This document shows, piece by piece, positions 33,880 to 42,567 of a stretch of 64,000 nucleotides of DNA. The notes beneath the pieces were generated by a model. It searched no databases and was not told the origin of the DNA. It saw nothing but the letters and a program-made list of their open reading frames with translations. The DNA comes from Streptomyces netropsis (GTDB taxonomy: Bacteria > Actinomycetota > Actinomycetes > Streptomycetales > Streptomycetaceae). Position numbers and translations under genes: made by a program. The stretch lies in the NCBI RefSeq assembly GCF_014203545.1, contig NZ_JACHJG010000004.1, positions 248,001 through 312,000 of the forward strand. The letters run 5' to 3'. The number at the start of each line of letters is the position of its first letter. The first letter of the stretch is position 1.

Positions 33880-33941
33880 CCGCCTGTCTCCTTCGCGTAA
33901 CCAATTACTTAACGAACGACTGAGATCCTACCGGGATCGGT

Positions 33942-34553
33942 TCAGGTCGTGGCGCCCACCGTACCCATGCGCTGCCGGGCCATCCCGACGAACAGGGCGT
34001 GCACCCGGTGGTCTCCGGTCAGCTCGGGGTGGAAGGACGTGGCCAGGACGTTGTCCTGCCGCACGGCGACGGTGTGCCCGTCGTACCTGGCGAGGACCTC
34101 GACCCGGGCGCCGACGGACTCCACCCACGGGGCGCGGATGAAGACGCCCTCGACCGGTCCGCCCTCGATGCCGGCCACCTCGACGGCCGCCTCGAAGGAC
34201 TCGTTCTGCCGCCCGAACGCGTTACGGCGCACGATCATCTCGATGCCGCCGAGGGTCTCCTGGTCCTCCCGCCCGTCCAGCAGCTTGTCGGCGACCATGA
34301 TCATGCCGGCGCAGGTGCCGTAGACCGGCAGCCCGGCCCGCACCCGCTCGCGCAGCGGCTCCAGCATGCCGAAGGCCACCGCGAGCTTGGACATGGTGGT
34401 GGACTCGCCGCCGGGTATGACCAGGCCGTCGAGGCCGTCGAGCTCCTCGGGGCGACGGACCGGGCGGGCGACGGCGTCCGCCGCGGCGAGGGCGATGAGG
34501 TGTTCGCGGACATCGCCCTGGAGAGCGAGTACGCCGATGACGGGAGTGGACAC
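33942..34553 (-). CDS. pdxT: Pyridoxal 5'-phosphate synthase glutaminase subunit
   Basis: PdxT releases ammonia from glutamine for PdxS. The 203-residue protein has [12 protein letters not shown] at the N-terminus, the catalytic Cys in [20 protein letters not shown], and the His-Glu pair in SFHPELTGD. The GTG at 34553, after GAGAGG, gives the standard start; a TTG at 34568 is less likely. It follows pdxS after a 78-bp gap that contains a hairpin. Confidence 0.96.
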   Translation of the reverse strand: MSTPVIGVLALQGDVREHLIALAAADAVARPVRRPEELDGLDGLVIPGGESTTMSKLAVAFGMLEPLRERVRAGLPVYGTCAGMIMVADKLLDGREDQETLGGIEMIVRRNAFGRQNESFEAAVEVAGIEGGPVEGVFIRAPWVESVGARVEVLARYDGHTVAVRQDNVLATSFHPELTGDHRVHALFVGMARQRMGTVGATT

Positions 34554-34584
34554 GGTGGGACCTCTCAAACACTTTCTACGGCCG

Positions 34585-34615
34585 GTGGGCGGCCCCGCGG
34601 AAGGGGACCGCCCAC
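34585..34615 (-). promoter_or_regulatory. Intercistronic hairpin between pdxS and pdxT
   Basis: Arms GTGGGCGG (34585-34592) plus CCCC pair with GGGG plus CCGCCCAC (34608-34615), with one bulged A and a 6-nt loop. There is no T-run after it on the minus strand, so it may attenuate or process rather than terminate. Confidence 0.6.
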
Positions 34616-34631
34616 ACGGAAGACGACGGGA

Positions 34632-35546
34632 CTACCAGCCGCGGTTGGCGTAGCGCTCCGACTCGGGGAGGGTGTCGCAGTTGATGCCGACCATGGCCTC
34701 GCCCAGGTTGCGGGAGGCGTCCGCGATGACCTTCGGGTCGTCGAAGAAGGTGGTGGCCTTCACGATGGCGGCGGCACGCTTGGCCGGGTCGCCGGACTTG
34801 AAGATGCCCGAGCCGACGAAGACGCCCTCGGCGCCGAGCTGGCGCATCAGCGCGGCGTCGGCGGGGGTGGCGACGCCACCGGCGGAGAACAGCACGACCG
34901 GCAGCTTGCCGAGCTCGGCGACCTCCTTGACGAGCTCGTACGGGGCGCGCAGCTCCTTGGCGGCGGCGAACAGCTCGTTGTTGTCGTAGCCGCGCAGACG
35001 GGCGATCTCGTTCTTGATCTGGCGCAGGTGGCGCACGGCCTCGACGACGTTGCCGGTGCCGGCCTCGCCCTTGGAGCGGATCATGGCCGCACCCTCGGCT
35101 ATGCGGCGCAGGGCCTCGCCCAGGTTGGTGGCACCGCAGACGAAGGGGGTGGTGAAGGCCCACTTGTCGCTGTGGTTGATCTCGTCGGCCGGGGTGAGGA
35201 CCTCGGACTCGTCGATGTAGTCGACGCCGAGGGACTGCAGGACCTGGGCCTCGACGAAGTGGCCGATGCGGGACTTGGCCATGACCGGGATGGAGACGGC
35301 GCCGATGATCTCCTCGATCATGTTCGGGTCCGACATCCGGGCCACGCCGCCGTCCTTGCGGATGTCCGCCGGAACCCGCTCCAGCGCCATGACCGCGACG
35401 GCGCCCGCGTCCTCGGCGATCTTCGCCTGCTCGGCATTGACGACGTCCATGATCACGCCGCCCTTGAGCTGCTCGGCCATGCCGCGCTTGACGCGCGCGG
35501 TGCCGGTCTCGGGGTTGGCGGACGTGCTGGTGGTCGTGCTGGACAC
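34632..35546 (-). CDS. pdxS: Pyridoxal 5'-phosphate synthase lyase subunit
   Basis: PdxS builds PLP from ribose 5-phosphate, glyceraldehyde 3-phosphate and ammonia. The 304-residue protein has the highly conserved family sequence: [74 protein letters not shown] and [19 protein letters not shown]. The active-site lysines are in MAKSRIG and near the N-terminus. The start is GTG. It is the first gene of pdxST. Confidence 0.98.
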   Translation of the reverse strand: MSSTTTSTSANPETGTARVKRGMAEQLKGGVIMDVVNAEQAKIAEDAGAVAVMALERVPADIRKDGGVARMSDPNMIEEIIGAVSIPVMAKSRIGHFVEAQVLQSLGVDYIDESEVLTPADEINHSDKWAFTTPFVCGATNLGEALRRIAEGAAMIRSKGEAGTGNVVEAVRHLRQIKNEIARLRGYDNNELFAAAKELRAPYELVKEVAELGKLPVVLFSAGGVATPADAALMRQLGAEGVFVGSGIFKSGDPAKRAAAIVKATTFFDDPKVIADASRNLGEAMVGINCDTLPESERYANRGW

Positions 35547-35645
35547 GATGGTGACCTCACTATCAAGGGCGGCGGCAATACTGCACCCTCATACAACCCA
35601 GCGCCTGGCCCGGGGAAAAAGGGCCAATCCGAGGCCGGTGGCTTC

Positions 35646-36188
35646 TTAGTGGCCCGCCCGGTCCCCGAGCGCCACCGGAGGCTCGTCGTCCATCTCGAAG
35701 GCGAGGGGGAACGGCGCGTGGCCGGCGAGCCGGAACCAGCGCACCACCCGGTGTCTGCGCACGGCCCGGGCGGCGCGCACCGCGTCGTTGTGGAACCGCC
35801 GGGCCATCGGCACCCGGCGTACGGCCTCCGTCAGCTCCCGCAGTGACTCCTCACCGCCCGGCGCCTGCCGCACGGCCTCGACCTGCGGCGCCTCGGCGAA
35901 GACGGCGCGCAGCGCCTGGCTCAGCTCGCTCTCGGCGACCTCGCGGTGCTCCTCCTCGGCCTGCCGGGCGGCGTGCGCGGCCTGGTAGAGAACGATGGAG
36001 GAGGCGGGGTCGAGGACGGAGGCGGTGCCGAGTTCCTGGGCGACCGAGGCCCGCCGCAGCAATTGGGCGTCCAGCGCCGCCCGCGCGGCGTCGATACGGC
36101 TGTGCAGCCGGTCCAGTCGGCCGGCCGTCCAGCTCAGATAGACGCCGATGACGACCAGAGCGGCCGCGATCCAGATCAGTGTGGTCAC
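35646..36188 (-). CDS. LemA-like membrane-anchored protein
   Basis: The 180-residue protein has one N-terminal membrane helix (TLIWIAAALVVIGVYLSW), then a helical domain. LDRLHSRIDAARAALDAQLL and the later ARRFHNDAVRAARAVRRH resemble LemA-family segments (a helical bundle with an FxNDAV-type repeat). The C-terminus AFEMDDEPP is acidic. LemA function is unknown in bacteria generally. It lies upstream of pdxS and downstream of pimA, with a large gap before pimA. Confidence 0.75.
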   Translation of the reverse strand: MTTLIWIAAALVVIGVYLSWTAGRLDRLHSRIDAARAALDAQLLRRASVAQELGTASVLDPASSIVLYQAAHAARQAEEEHREVAESELSQALRAVFAEAPQVEAVRQAPGGEESLRELTEAVRRVPMARRFHNDAVRAARAVRRHRVVRWFRLAGHAPFPLAFEMDDEPPVALGDRAGH

Positions 36189-36806
36189 GCGGCCTCACGT
36201 TACCGCTCGCCGCGGGTGCCGCTGCCGCGCCGTGGGGCTCCGCCCAGGGGCCCGCCGGACCGGCCGACGGCCGCGGTGCGACCGTGCGGTCCGCTCACCC
36301 CCCGGCTCAGCCGGGACCACGAGCCGACGACGCGACGGACGGCCGCCGCCCTGCCGCACCGTCCGCCGGGCCCCGCCCACGGCCTTGCCGAACCGGCCGA
36401 CCACCGCGGTACGACCCAGCGGCCGCACCCCTCCGGCTCCGCCGGGCCACGAGCTGACGAAACGGCAGCCCTCACTACCCCTGCCCCACCGCGGCTGCCA
36501 CTGCCGCGCCGCCGGACTCGCACAGGCCCGCCGAACCGGCCGACGGCCGCGCTACGGCCGTGCGATCCACTCCCCGGCTCAGCCGGGACCACGAGCCGAC
36601 GACGCGACGGACGGCCGCCGCTCTGCCGGACCGTCCGCCGGGCCCCACCCGAAGGCATGGCGGGGGGGGGACCACGCCGACGGAGTCCGGGCCGGGCGTT
36701 CGGCTCGGCACACCGGGCGGCCATGCCCGGGGGAACAGAGGCCGCCTCCGCGGGGGCACACCCCGCGCGGCAGCGGCCGAGCGGCGAGCGGCCACGCGGC
36801 GAGCGT
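36189..36806. other. 618-bp non-coding gap with degenerate repeats
   Basis: No reading frame here has a credible start, composition or conserved motif; the long frames translate to Arg/Pro/Gly-rich strings that change frame between repeat copies. The gap is filled mostly by the degenerate direct repeats listed at 36222-36655. It lies between pimA and the LemA-like gene. Confidence 0.7.
36222..36655. repeat. Three degenerate direct repeats, period about 135-140 bp
   Basis: Copy A spans about 36222-36380, B about 36385-36475 (shorter and more diverged) and C about 36497-36655. A and C are identical over 49 bases (36300-36348 and 36572-36620). Each begins near GCCGAACCGGCCGA-like sequence. Spacings between equivalent points are 134 and 142 bp. 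Confidence 0.75.
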
Positions 36807-37967
36807 TCAGTCCCGCGCCAGGCCGAAGCGGGCGCGGAGGCTGACGCGTTCGTCGGCGGCCACCGAGGCCGCACCCGCCGTCACCGTCTCGTAGACGGCC
36901 AGGATGTCCGCCCCGACCCGGGACCAGTCGAAGCGGCGCACGTGCTTGCTGCCCCGTTCGCTCAGTCCGGTGCGGTGCGCGGGGTCGGCGAGGAGGCGCA
37001 GGGCCGCCGCGGCGAGCGCGTCGGCGTCCTCGTTCGCGAACAGCTCGCCCGCCGAGCCCTGGTCGAGGACCTGGGCGAAGGCGTCCAGGTCGCTGGCGAG
37101 GACGGGCGCGCCCGCCGACATCGCCTCGACCAGGATGATGCCGAAGGACTCGCCGCCCGTGTTGGGCGCCACGTACACGTCGACGCTGCGCAGCAGCCGC
37201 GCCTTGTCCTCGTCGCTGACCATGCCGAGGAACTCCACGCGTTCGCGCATCCCGGCGGGCAGGCTCGCGACGGCCTCCTCCTCGTCACCGCGCCCGGCGA
37301 CCAGCAGCCTGGTGCCGGGGCGTTCCGCGAGGATCTTCGGCAGGGCGCGCATCAGGACGGGCAGGCCCTTGCGGGGCTCGTCGATGCGGCCGATGAAGCC
37401 GATCGTGCCGCCCTGCCACTCCGGCTTGGGCTCGGCGCGGGCGAAGAAGTCCACGTCGACGCCGTTGGGGATGACCACCGCGTCGCCGCCGAGGTGCTCG
37501 ACGAGCGTCCTGCGCGCGTACTCGCTCACGGCGATCCGCGCACTGATCTTCTCCAGCGCGGGCTGCAGGATCGGGTACGCGGCGATCATGGCGCGGGAGC
37601 GCGGGTTGGAGGTGTGGAAGGTCGCCACGATCGGCCCCTGCGCGGCCCAGCAGGCCAGCAGGCCCAGCGACGGCGAGGTGGGCTCGTGGATGTGGATGAC
37701 GTCGAAGTCGCCGTCGTGCAGCCAGCGGCGGACCCGCGCGGCGGACAGGAAGCCGAAGTTGAGCCGCGCCACGGAGCCGTTGTACGGCACGGGCACGGCA
37801 CGGCCCGCCGAGACGACGAACGGCGGCAGCGGCGTCTCGTCGTCCGCCGGGGCCAGCACGGACACCTCGTGGCCCAGCCGGATGAGGTGCTCGGCGAGGT
37901 CCCGGATGTGGAACTGGACGCCACCGGGCACGTCCCACGAATACGGGCAGACGATCCCGATCCTCAA
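36807..37967 (-). CDS. pimA: Phosphatidylinositol alpha-mannosyltransferase (PimA-like)
   Basis: The enzyme transfers mannose from GDP-mannose to phosphatidylinositol on the inner face of the membrane. The 386-residue GT4 glycosyltransferase has the N-terminal GIVCPYSWDVPGGVQFHIRD, HIHEPTSPSLG, NGVDVDFF, FIGRIDEPRKGLPVLM and the donor-site motif GGESFGIILVEAMSAG. I chose TTG 37967, since GGGGA lies just upstream and it gives RIGIVCPYS. It overlaps the acyltransferase stop as TTGA. With the next two genes it forms the PI-mannoside operon of actinobacteria. Confidence 0.9.
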   Translation of the reverse strand: MRIGIVCPYSWDVPGGVQFHIRDLAEHLIRLGHEVSVLAPADDETPLPPFVVSAGRAVPVPYNGSVARLNFGFLSAARVRRWLHDGDFDVIHIHEPTSPSLGLLACWAAQGPIVATFHTSNPRSRAMIAAYPILQPALEKISARIAVSEYARRTLVEHLGGDAVVIPNGVDVDFFARAEPKPEWQGGTIGFIGRIDEPRKGLPVLMRALPKILAERPGTRLLVAGRGDEEEAVASLPAGMRERVEFLGMVSDEDKARLLRSVDVYVAPNTGGESFGIILVEAMSAGAPVLASDLDAFAQVLDQGSAGELFANEDADALAAAALRLLADPAHRTGLSERGSKHVRRFDWSRVGADILAVYETVTAGAASVAADERVSLRARFGLARD

Positions 37968-38893
37968 CGTTTCCCCGTTCCGGAACTCTGATCGGCGCGA
38001 CCGGTCCGCGGCTCGAGGTCGGCGAGCCACAGCCGTTGGAGCATGTGCCAGTCCTGCGGGTGCTCGGCGATGCCGGAGGCGAAGGCGTCGGCCATCCCCT
38101 GCGTCATGGCCGCTGCCTTCTCCGCCCGGGTGCCCGTGGCGGGCACCTCGATCGGCGCGTGGATCCGCCCCCGCATGACCGGCGAACGGTCGTACCAGAG
38201 GGTGACCGGCATCAACGGCGCGCCGGTCTGCACCGCGAGCATCGCGGGCCCGGCGGGCATCTTCGCCGCCTCGCCGAAGAAGGTGACCTCTATGCCGGAG
38301 GAGGACAGATCACGGTCGGCCACCAGGCAGACCAGACCGCCCGAGCGCAGCCGCCGGGCGAGCGTCCCGAAGGCGCTGCCGCCCGCGTGCGGCAGGACCT
38401 CCATGCCGAGCCCCTCGCGGTAGGCGACGAACCGGTCGTAGAGCGCCTCGGGCTTGAGCCGCTCGGCGACCGTGGTGAAGGGCACCCCGAGCTTGGTGGT
38501 GACCCAGGCCCCGGCGAGGTCGTAGTTGCCCATGTGGGGCAGGGCGATGATCGCGCCGCGCCCCGCCGCCAGGGCCTCTTCCAGGTGGTGCAGGCCCTCG
38601 GGCGTGAAGCCGTCACGGACGCGGCTCCTGCTCCAGGCCGGCAGCCGGAAGGACTCTATCCAGTAGCGGGTGTACGAGCGCATGCCCGCCCGGGACAGCC
38701 GGGCGAGCCGCGCCGCGTCCGCGTCCGGCACCACCCGGGCGAGGTTGGCCTCCAGGCGCCGCACGCCCGCGCCGCGCCGCTTCCAGACGGTGTCCGCGAT
38801 CCGCCGGCCCAGCCGTACGGCGACCGGTTCGGGAAGCTTCTTGACCGTGGCCCAGCCGAGCCCGTACAGCGCGTCGGTCAGCTTCTCCTTCAC
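37964..38893 (-). CDS. Phosphatidylinositol mannoside acyltransferase
   Basis: The enzyme adds an acyl chain to PI-mannosides. The 309-residue protein belongs to the LpxL/HtrB (LPLAT) family. The HxxxxD motif is LPHMGNYDLAG near residue 128; GLVCLVADRDLSSSGIEV and GPAMLAVQTGAPLMPVTL follow. The GTG at 38893 overlaps the PIP-synthase stop as GTGA. The length and neighbours match the Mycobacterium PIM acyltransferase. Confidence 0.92.
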   Translation of the reverse strand: MKEKLTDALYGLGWATVKKLPEPVAVRLGRRIADTVWKRRGAGVRRLEANLARVVPDADAARLARLSRAGMRSYTRYWIESFRLPAWSRSRVRDGFTPEGLHHLEEALAAGRGAIIALPHMGNYDLAGAWVTTKLGVPFTTVAERLKPEALYDRFVAYREGLGMEVLPHAGGSAFGTLARRLRSGGLVCLVADRDLSSSGIEVTFFGEAAKMPAGPAMLAVQTGAPLMPVTLWYDRSPVMRGRIHAPIEVPATGTRAEKAAAMTQGMADAFASGIAEHPQDWHMLQRLWLADLEPRTGRADQSSGTGKR

Positions 38894-39549
38894 CCGGTCT
38901 CGCCCCCGCCGGCCGGCACCGCGTCCGCCTCGGCGGCCTCGCGGCGCACGGTCACCACCCGCTGGATCATGGTGACCAGGCTGCCGACGGCCACGATCCA
39001 CAGGGCGATGGGCAGCAGCTTGTCGATGTGCGGGACGCCGAACTTGTGCAGTCCGGAGAAGCCGCAGGCCACCAGGGAGATGACGAGCCGCTCGGCCCGC
39101 TCGACCAGACCGTTGACATTGACCGGCAGGCCGATGGCCTCGCCGCGTGCCTTGGTGTACGAGACCACCTGGCCGCTGGCGAGGCAGAAGATCGTCACCG
39201 CGCACAGGGTGATGCTGTCGCCCCCTCCGGCGTACCAGAGCGCGAGCCCGCCGAAGATCGCCGCGTCGGCGACCCGGTCGAGGGTGGAGTCGAGGAAGGC
39301 CCCCCACCGGCTGGAGCGGCCCAGCTGACGGGCCATGTTGCCGTCGATCAGGTCCGAGAAGACGAACAGCGTGATGACGACCGTGCCCCAGAAGAACTCC
39401 CCCTGGGGGTAGAAGACCAGCGCACCCGCCATCACACCGCCGGTACCGATGAGGGTCACCGCGTCGGGGCTGACGCCCAGGCGGATGAGCAGGGCGGCGA
39501 ACGGCGTGAGAACACGCGTGAAGAACGCACGCGCGTACTTGTTCAGCAT
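38890..39549 (-). CDS. pgsA: Phosphatidylinositol phosphate synthase
   Basis: The enzyme joins CDP-diacylglycerol and inositol 1-phosphate. The 219-residue membrane protein has the CDP-alcohol phosphotransferase motif DLIDGNMARQ, then GAFLDSTLDRVAD, giving the full D-x2-DG-x2-AR-x8-G-x3-D-x3-D pattern. About six membrane helices surround it. ATG 39549 gives MLNKYARAFF, with GGGAAGG upstream. It is the first gene of the operon with the acyltransferase and pimA. Calling it PIP synthase rather than PG synthase rests on these neighbours. Confidence 0.9.
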   Translation of the reverse strand: MLNKYARAFFTRVLTPFAALLIRLGVSPDAVTLIGTGGVMAGALVFYPQGEFFWGTVVITLFVFSDLIDGNMARQLGRSSRWGAFLDSTLDRVADAAIFGGLALWYAGGGDSITLCAVTIFCLASGQVVSYTKARGEAIGLPVNVNGLVERAERLVISLVACGFSGLHKFGVPHIDKLLPIALWIVAVGSLVTMIQRVVTVRREAAEADAVPAGGGETG

Positions 39550-40193
39550 GGCCTTCCCGAAGGGTCGTGTCGGGCCGGGTGGTCGGAAGGCCACCGGCTG
39601 GCCCATCGTAGCCAGGCGCCCGGGGCCCGCCGCGCACGCATCACTCGTGGAGCCCAAGGCGCAGGTCACACCCGTACGGCGGTGCCCGACCGGCCGCCTC
39701 CGTGCCGCCCCGGCCAACGGGCCCGGTCCGACGGCCGATCGCGGGCGGCCCGGTGGCGGGCCCGCCGCGCGCGCCCCCCGGCGCGGCCGCCGTCCCGCGG
39801 CGCACGACATGCGGAAGATCACGTGCTGCTCCCCCGCCCGCCCGGCACCTCCACCCCGACCGGCGGCACCGGAAAGCAGGGCCGGAAGACAGGGCCGGAA
39901 ACCGGACGTCCTACGGCGGGGCTCCGTCGAACGGACCCACCGGCGTCCCGGCCCGCACTCGCGCCCGCCCCCGGTCGGCCGGCCCGGCACACCCGGCGGG
40001 CCCCGGGCCGAAACCCGCAGGTCCACGGCCCGGCCGACCCGCCGCACGGGACGGGGAGACCGGAGCCGCCCCCTCCCGCAGGCCCGGCCGCGTGCCCGGC
40101 CGACGGTGGCGGCCCCGTGTTCGACGTATGGACGCAGCGTGACCACGGTGGAAAGCTCGAAGGACCGCAGGTGTCGACCGGGAGGCAAGACAC
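39550..40193. other. 644-bp divergent intergenic region
   Basis: This gap separates the divergent pgsA and EF-G2 genes and must hold both promoters. It is extremely GC-rich. The open frames in it are Arg/Pro/Gly-rich shadows without ribosome binding sites. I see no clear hairpin or repeat. Confidence 0.6.
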
Positions 40194-42401
40194 ATGGGCG
40201 AGAAGACGAGCACACACCCAGGGGCCGCGGGCAGGGCAGCGTCGGCCGACCGGCCCAGCCGCATCAGGAACGTGGTGCTGGTCGGCCACAGCGGGTCCGG
40301 GAAGACGACGCTGGTGGAGGCCCTGGCCCTGGCCACCGGCGCGGTCAACCGCGCGGGCCGGGTCGAGGACGGCGCGGCCCTCTCCGACTACGACGAGATG
40401 GAACACCGCCAGCAGCGCTCCGTACAGCTGTCCCTGGTCCCCGTCGAATGGGCCGGAATCAAGGTCAACCTCTTGGACGCGCCCGGCTACGCCGACTTCG
40501 TCGGCGAGCTGAGGGCCGGTCTGCGCGCCGCGGACGCGGCCCTCTTCGTCGTCTCGGCGGCCGAGGGCACCGAAGGCATCGCCGGCGCGACCCGCACGGT
40601 GTGGGAGGAGTGCGCGGCGGTCGGCATGCCCCGCGCGATCGTGGTGACCCACCTGGAAGCGGCCCGCGCGGACTTCGAGGAGATGACCCGCACCTGTCGC
40701 GACGCCTTCGGCGGCGACTCCCCGGACTCCGTACTGCCGCTGTATCTGCCGCTGCGCGGCGCGGAGGGCCCCGACGGGCACCGCCCCGTGATCGGCCTCA
40801 TCGGCCTGCTCTCCCAGCGGATCTTCGACTACTCCTCGGGGACGCGGACGGACAGCGCGCCCGCCCCCGACCACCTGCCGCTGATCGAGGAGGCCCGCAA
40901 CAAGCTCATCGAGGGGATCATCGCCGAGAGCGAGGACGAGACCCTCATGGACCGCTATCTGACCGGCGAGGACATCGACGTCAAGACCCTCGTCGAGGAC
41001 CTGGAACGGGCCGTCGCGCGCGGCACCTTCCACCCGGTCCTCGCCGCCGCCCCCGCCGCCGAGGGCGCCAAGGCGGGCCTGGGCACCGTCGAGCTGCTGG
41101 AACTGATCACCGGCGCCTTCCCCACCCCGCCCGAACGCCGGACCCCCGTCGTCACCACCCCGGAGGGCGCCCCGCGCCCACCCCTGGAGTGCGACCCGGC
41201 CGGCCCCCTCGCCGCGGAGGTGATCAAGACCTCCTCGGACCCGTACGTCGGCCGGATCTCCCTGGTCCGGGTCTTCTCCGGCACCCTGCGCCCCGACGAG
41301 ACGGTGCACGTCTCCGGACACGGACTGGAGGACCGGGGCCACGAGAGCCACGACGTCGACGAACGCGTCGGCGCCCTCTCCTCGCCCTTCGGCAAGCACC
41401 AGCGGCCGCTCAACCAGGCCATCGCCGGGGACATCGCCTGCGTCGCCAAACTCACCCGCGCCGAGACCGGCGACACCCTCTCCGCCAAGGGCGACCCGCT
41501 CCTGATGGAACCCTGGGAGATGCCCGACCCCCTGCTGCCCGTCGCCATCCAGGCACACAGCAAGGCCGACGAGGACAAGCTCTCCCAGGGGCTGGCCCGC
41601 CTGGTCGCCGAGGACCCCACCATGCGCCTGGAACACAACCCGCACACCCACCAGGTCGTCCTGTGGTGCCTCGGCGAAGCCCACCGCGACGTGGCCCTGG
41701 AGCGGCTGCGCACCCGCTACGGCGTACGCGTCGACGCCGTGCCGTACAAGGTGTCCCTGCGCGAGACGTTCGGCTCCAAGGCCGCCGGGCGCGGGCGGCA
41801 CGTCAAACAATCGGGCGGCCACGGCCAGTACGCCATCTGCGAGATCGAGGTCGAACCGCTGCCCGGCGGCTCCGGCATCGAATTCGTCGACAAGGTCGTC
41901 GGCGGCGCCGTGCCGCGCCAGTTCATCCCGTCGGTGGAGAAGGGCGTCCGCGCCCAGGCGGCCCGCGGCGTCGCCGCCGGCCACCCCCTCGTCGACGTCC
42001 GGATCACCCTCCTCGACGGCAAGGCCCACTCGGTGGACTCCTCCGACGCCGCCTTCCAGACCGCGGGCGCCCTCGCCCTGCGCGAAGCCGCCGCCGAGGC
42101 CCGGATCCACCTCCTCGAACCCGTCGCCGAGGTACGCATCCTGGTCTCCGACGACTACGTCGGCCCGGTGATGAGCGACCTCTCCGGCCGCCGCGGCCGC
42201 GTCGTCGGAACCGAGCAGTCCGGGGACGGCCGCACCCTCGTACGGGCCGAGGTCCCGGAGATCGAGATCGACCGCTACGCGGTGGACCTGCGCTCCCTCT
42301 CGCACGGCACCGGACGCTTCAGCCGCTCCTACGCCCGGCACGAACCCATGCCGCAGAACGTCGCGGACCGCGTCCGCGAACAGGCCGAGAACGGCGCATA
42401 G
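40194..42401 (+). CDS. EF-G-like protein (EF-G2) with degenerate GTPase motifs
   Basis: The 735-residue protein has the five EF-G domains. G1 is intact (GHSGSGKTT, residues 31-39). The usual DTPGH is DAPGY (95-99), so the catalytic His is Tyr. The switch I segment ERGIT is replaced by QQRSVQL. The G4 guanine-specificity motif NKxD is VTHLEAARAD (151-160), with no Asn-Lys-x-Asp. Domain IV/V sequences (FVDKVVGGAVPRQFIPSVEK, VSDDYVGPVMSDLSGRRGRV) are well kept. Such EF-G2 proteins in mycobacteria bind nucleotide without ribosome-stimulated GTP hydrolysis. The ATG has GGGAGG upstream. Confidence 0.92.
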   Translation: MGEKTSTHPGAAGRAASADRPSRIRNVVLVGHSGSGKTTLVEALALATGAVNRAGRVEDGAALSDYDEMEHRQQRSVQLSLVPVEWAGIKVNLLDAPGYADFVGELRAGLRAADAALFVVSAAEGTEGIAGATRTVWEECAAVGMPRAIVVTHLEAARADFEEMTRTCRDAFGGDSPDSVLPLYLPLRGAEGPDGHRPVIGLIGLLSQRIFDYSSGTRTDSAPAPDHLPLIEEARNKLIEGIIAESEDETLMDRYLTGEDIDVKTLVEDLERAVARGTFHPVLAAAPAAEGAKAGLGTVELLELITGAFPTPPERRTPVVTTPEGAPRPPLECDPAGPLAAEVIKTSSDPYVGRISLVRVFSGTLRPDETVHVSGHGLEDRGHESHDVDERVGALSSPFGKHQRPLNQAIAGDIACVAKLTRAETGDTLSAKGDPLLMEPWEMPDPLLPVAIQAHSKADEDKLSQGLARLVAEDPTMRLEHNPHTHQVVLWCLGEAHRDVALERLRTRYGVRVDAVPYKVSLRETFGSKAAGRGRHVKQSGGHGQYAICEIEVEPLPGGSGIEFVDKVVGGAVPRQFIPSVEKGVRAQAARGVAAGHPLVDVRITLLDGKAHSVDSSDAAFQTAGALALREAAAEARIHLLEPVAEVRILVSDDYVGPVMSDLSGRRGRVVGTEQSGDGRTLVRAEVPEIEIDRYAVDLRSLSHGTGRFSRSYARHEPMPQNVADRVREQAENGA

Positions 42402-42406
42402 TTCAC

Positions 42407-42443
42407 AAGCCGCCCGCCCCAACTGACCGGAGGCGGGCGGCTT
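42407..42443 (+). terminator. Terminator after EF-G2
   Basis: A 12-bp stem, 42407-42418 with 42432-42443, has a 13-nt loop and ends CTTTCC. It lies 5 bp past the EF-G2 stop. Confidence 0.85.
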
Positions 42444-42567
42444 TCCGATCTCCCACGACAGGCGGCACCCCACCCGTTACGCTGAGCACGCGGCCCATAA
42501 CGTATGACATCGGGCCGTAGTCGGGAGCACGTCGCAGCATCGGGAATGCGCGGCATTGGGGGCAACA

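Noticed and set aside
36153-36894. Open frames in the gap upstream of the LemA-like gene
   Set aside because: Frames switch between repeat copies and the peptides are Arg/Pro-rich; treated as non-coding repeats.
39449-42520. A 1023-residue open frame on the plus strand across pgsA and EF-G2
   Set aside because: Low-complexity Arg/Pro/Gly translation; the real EF-G2 uses another frame with clear motifs.
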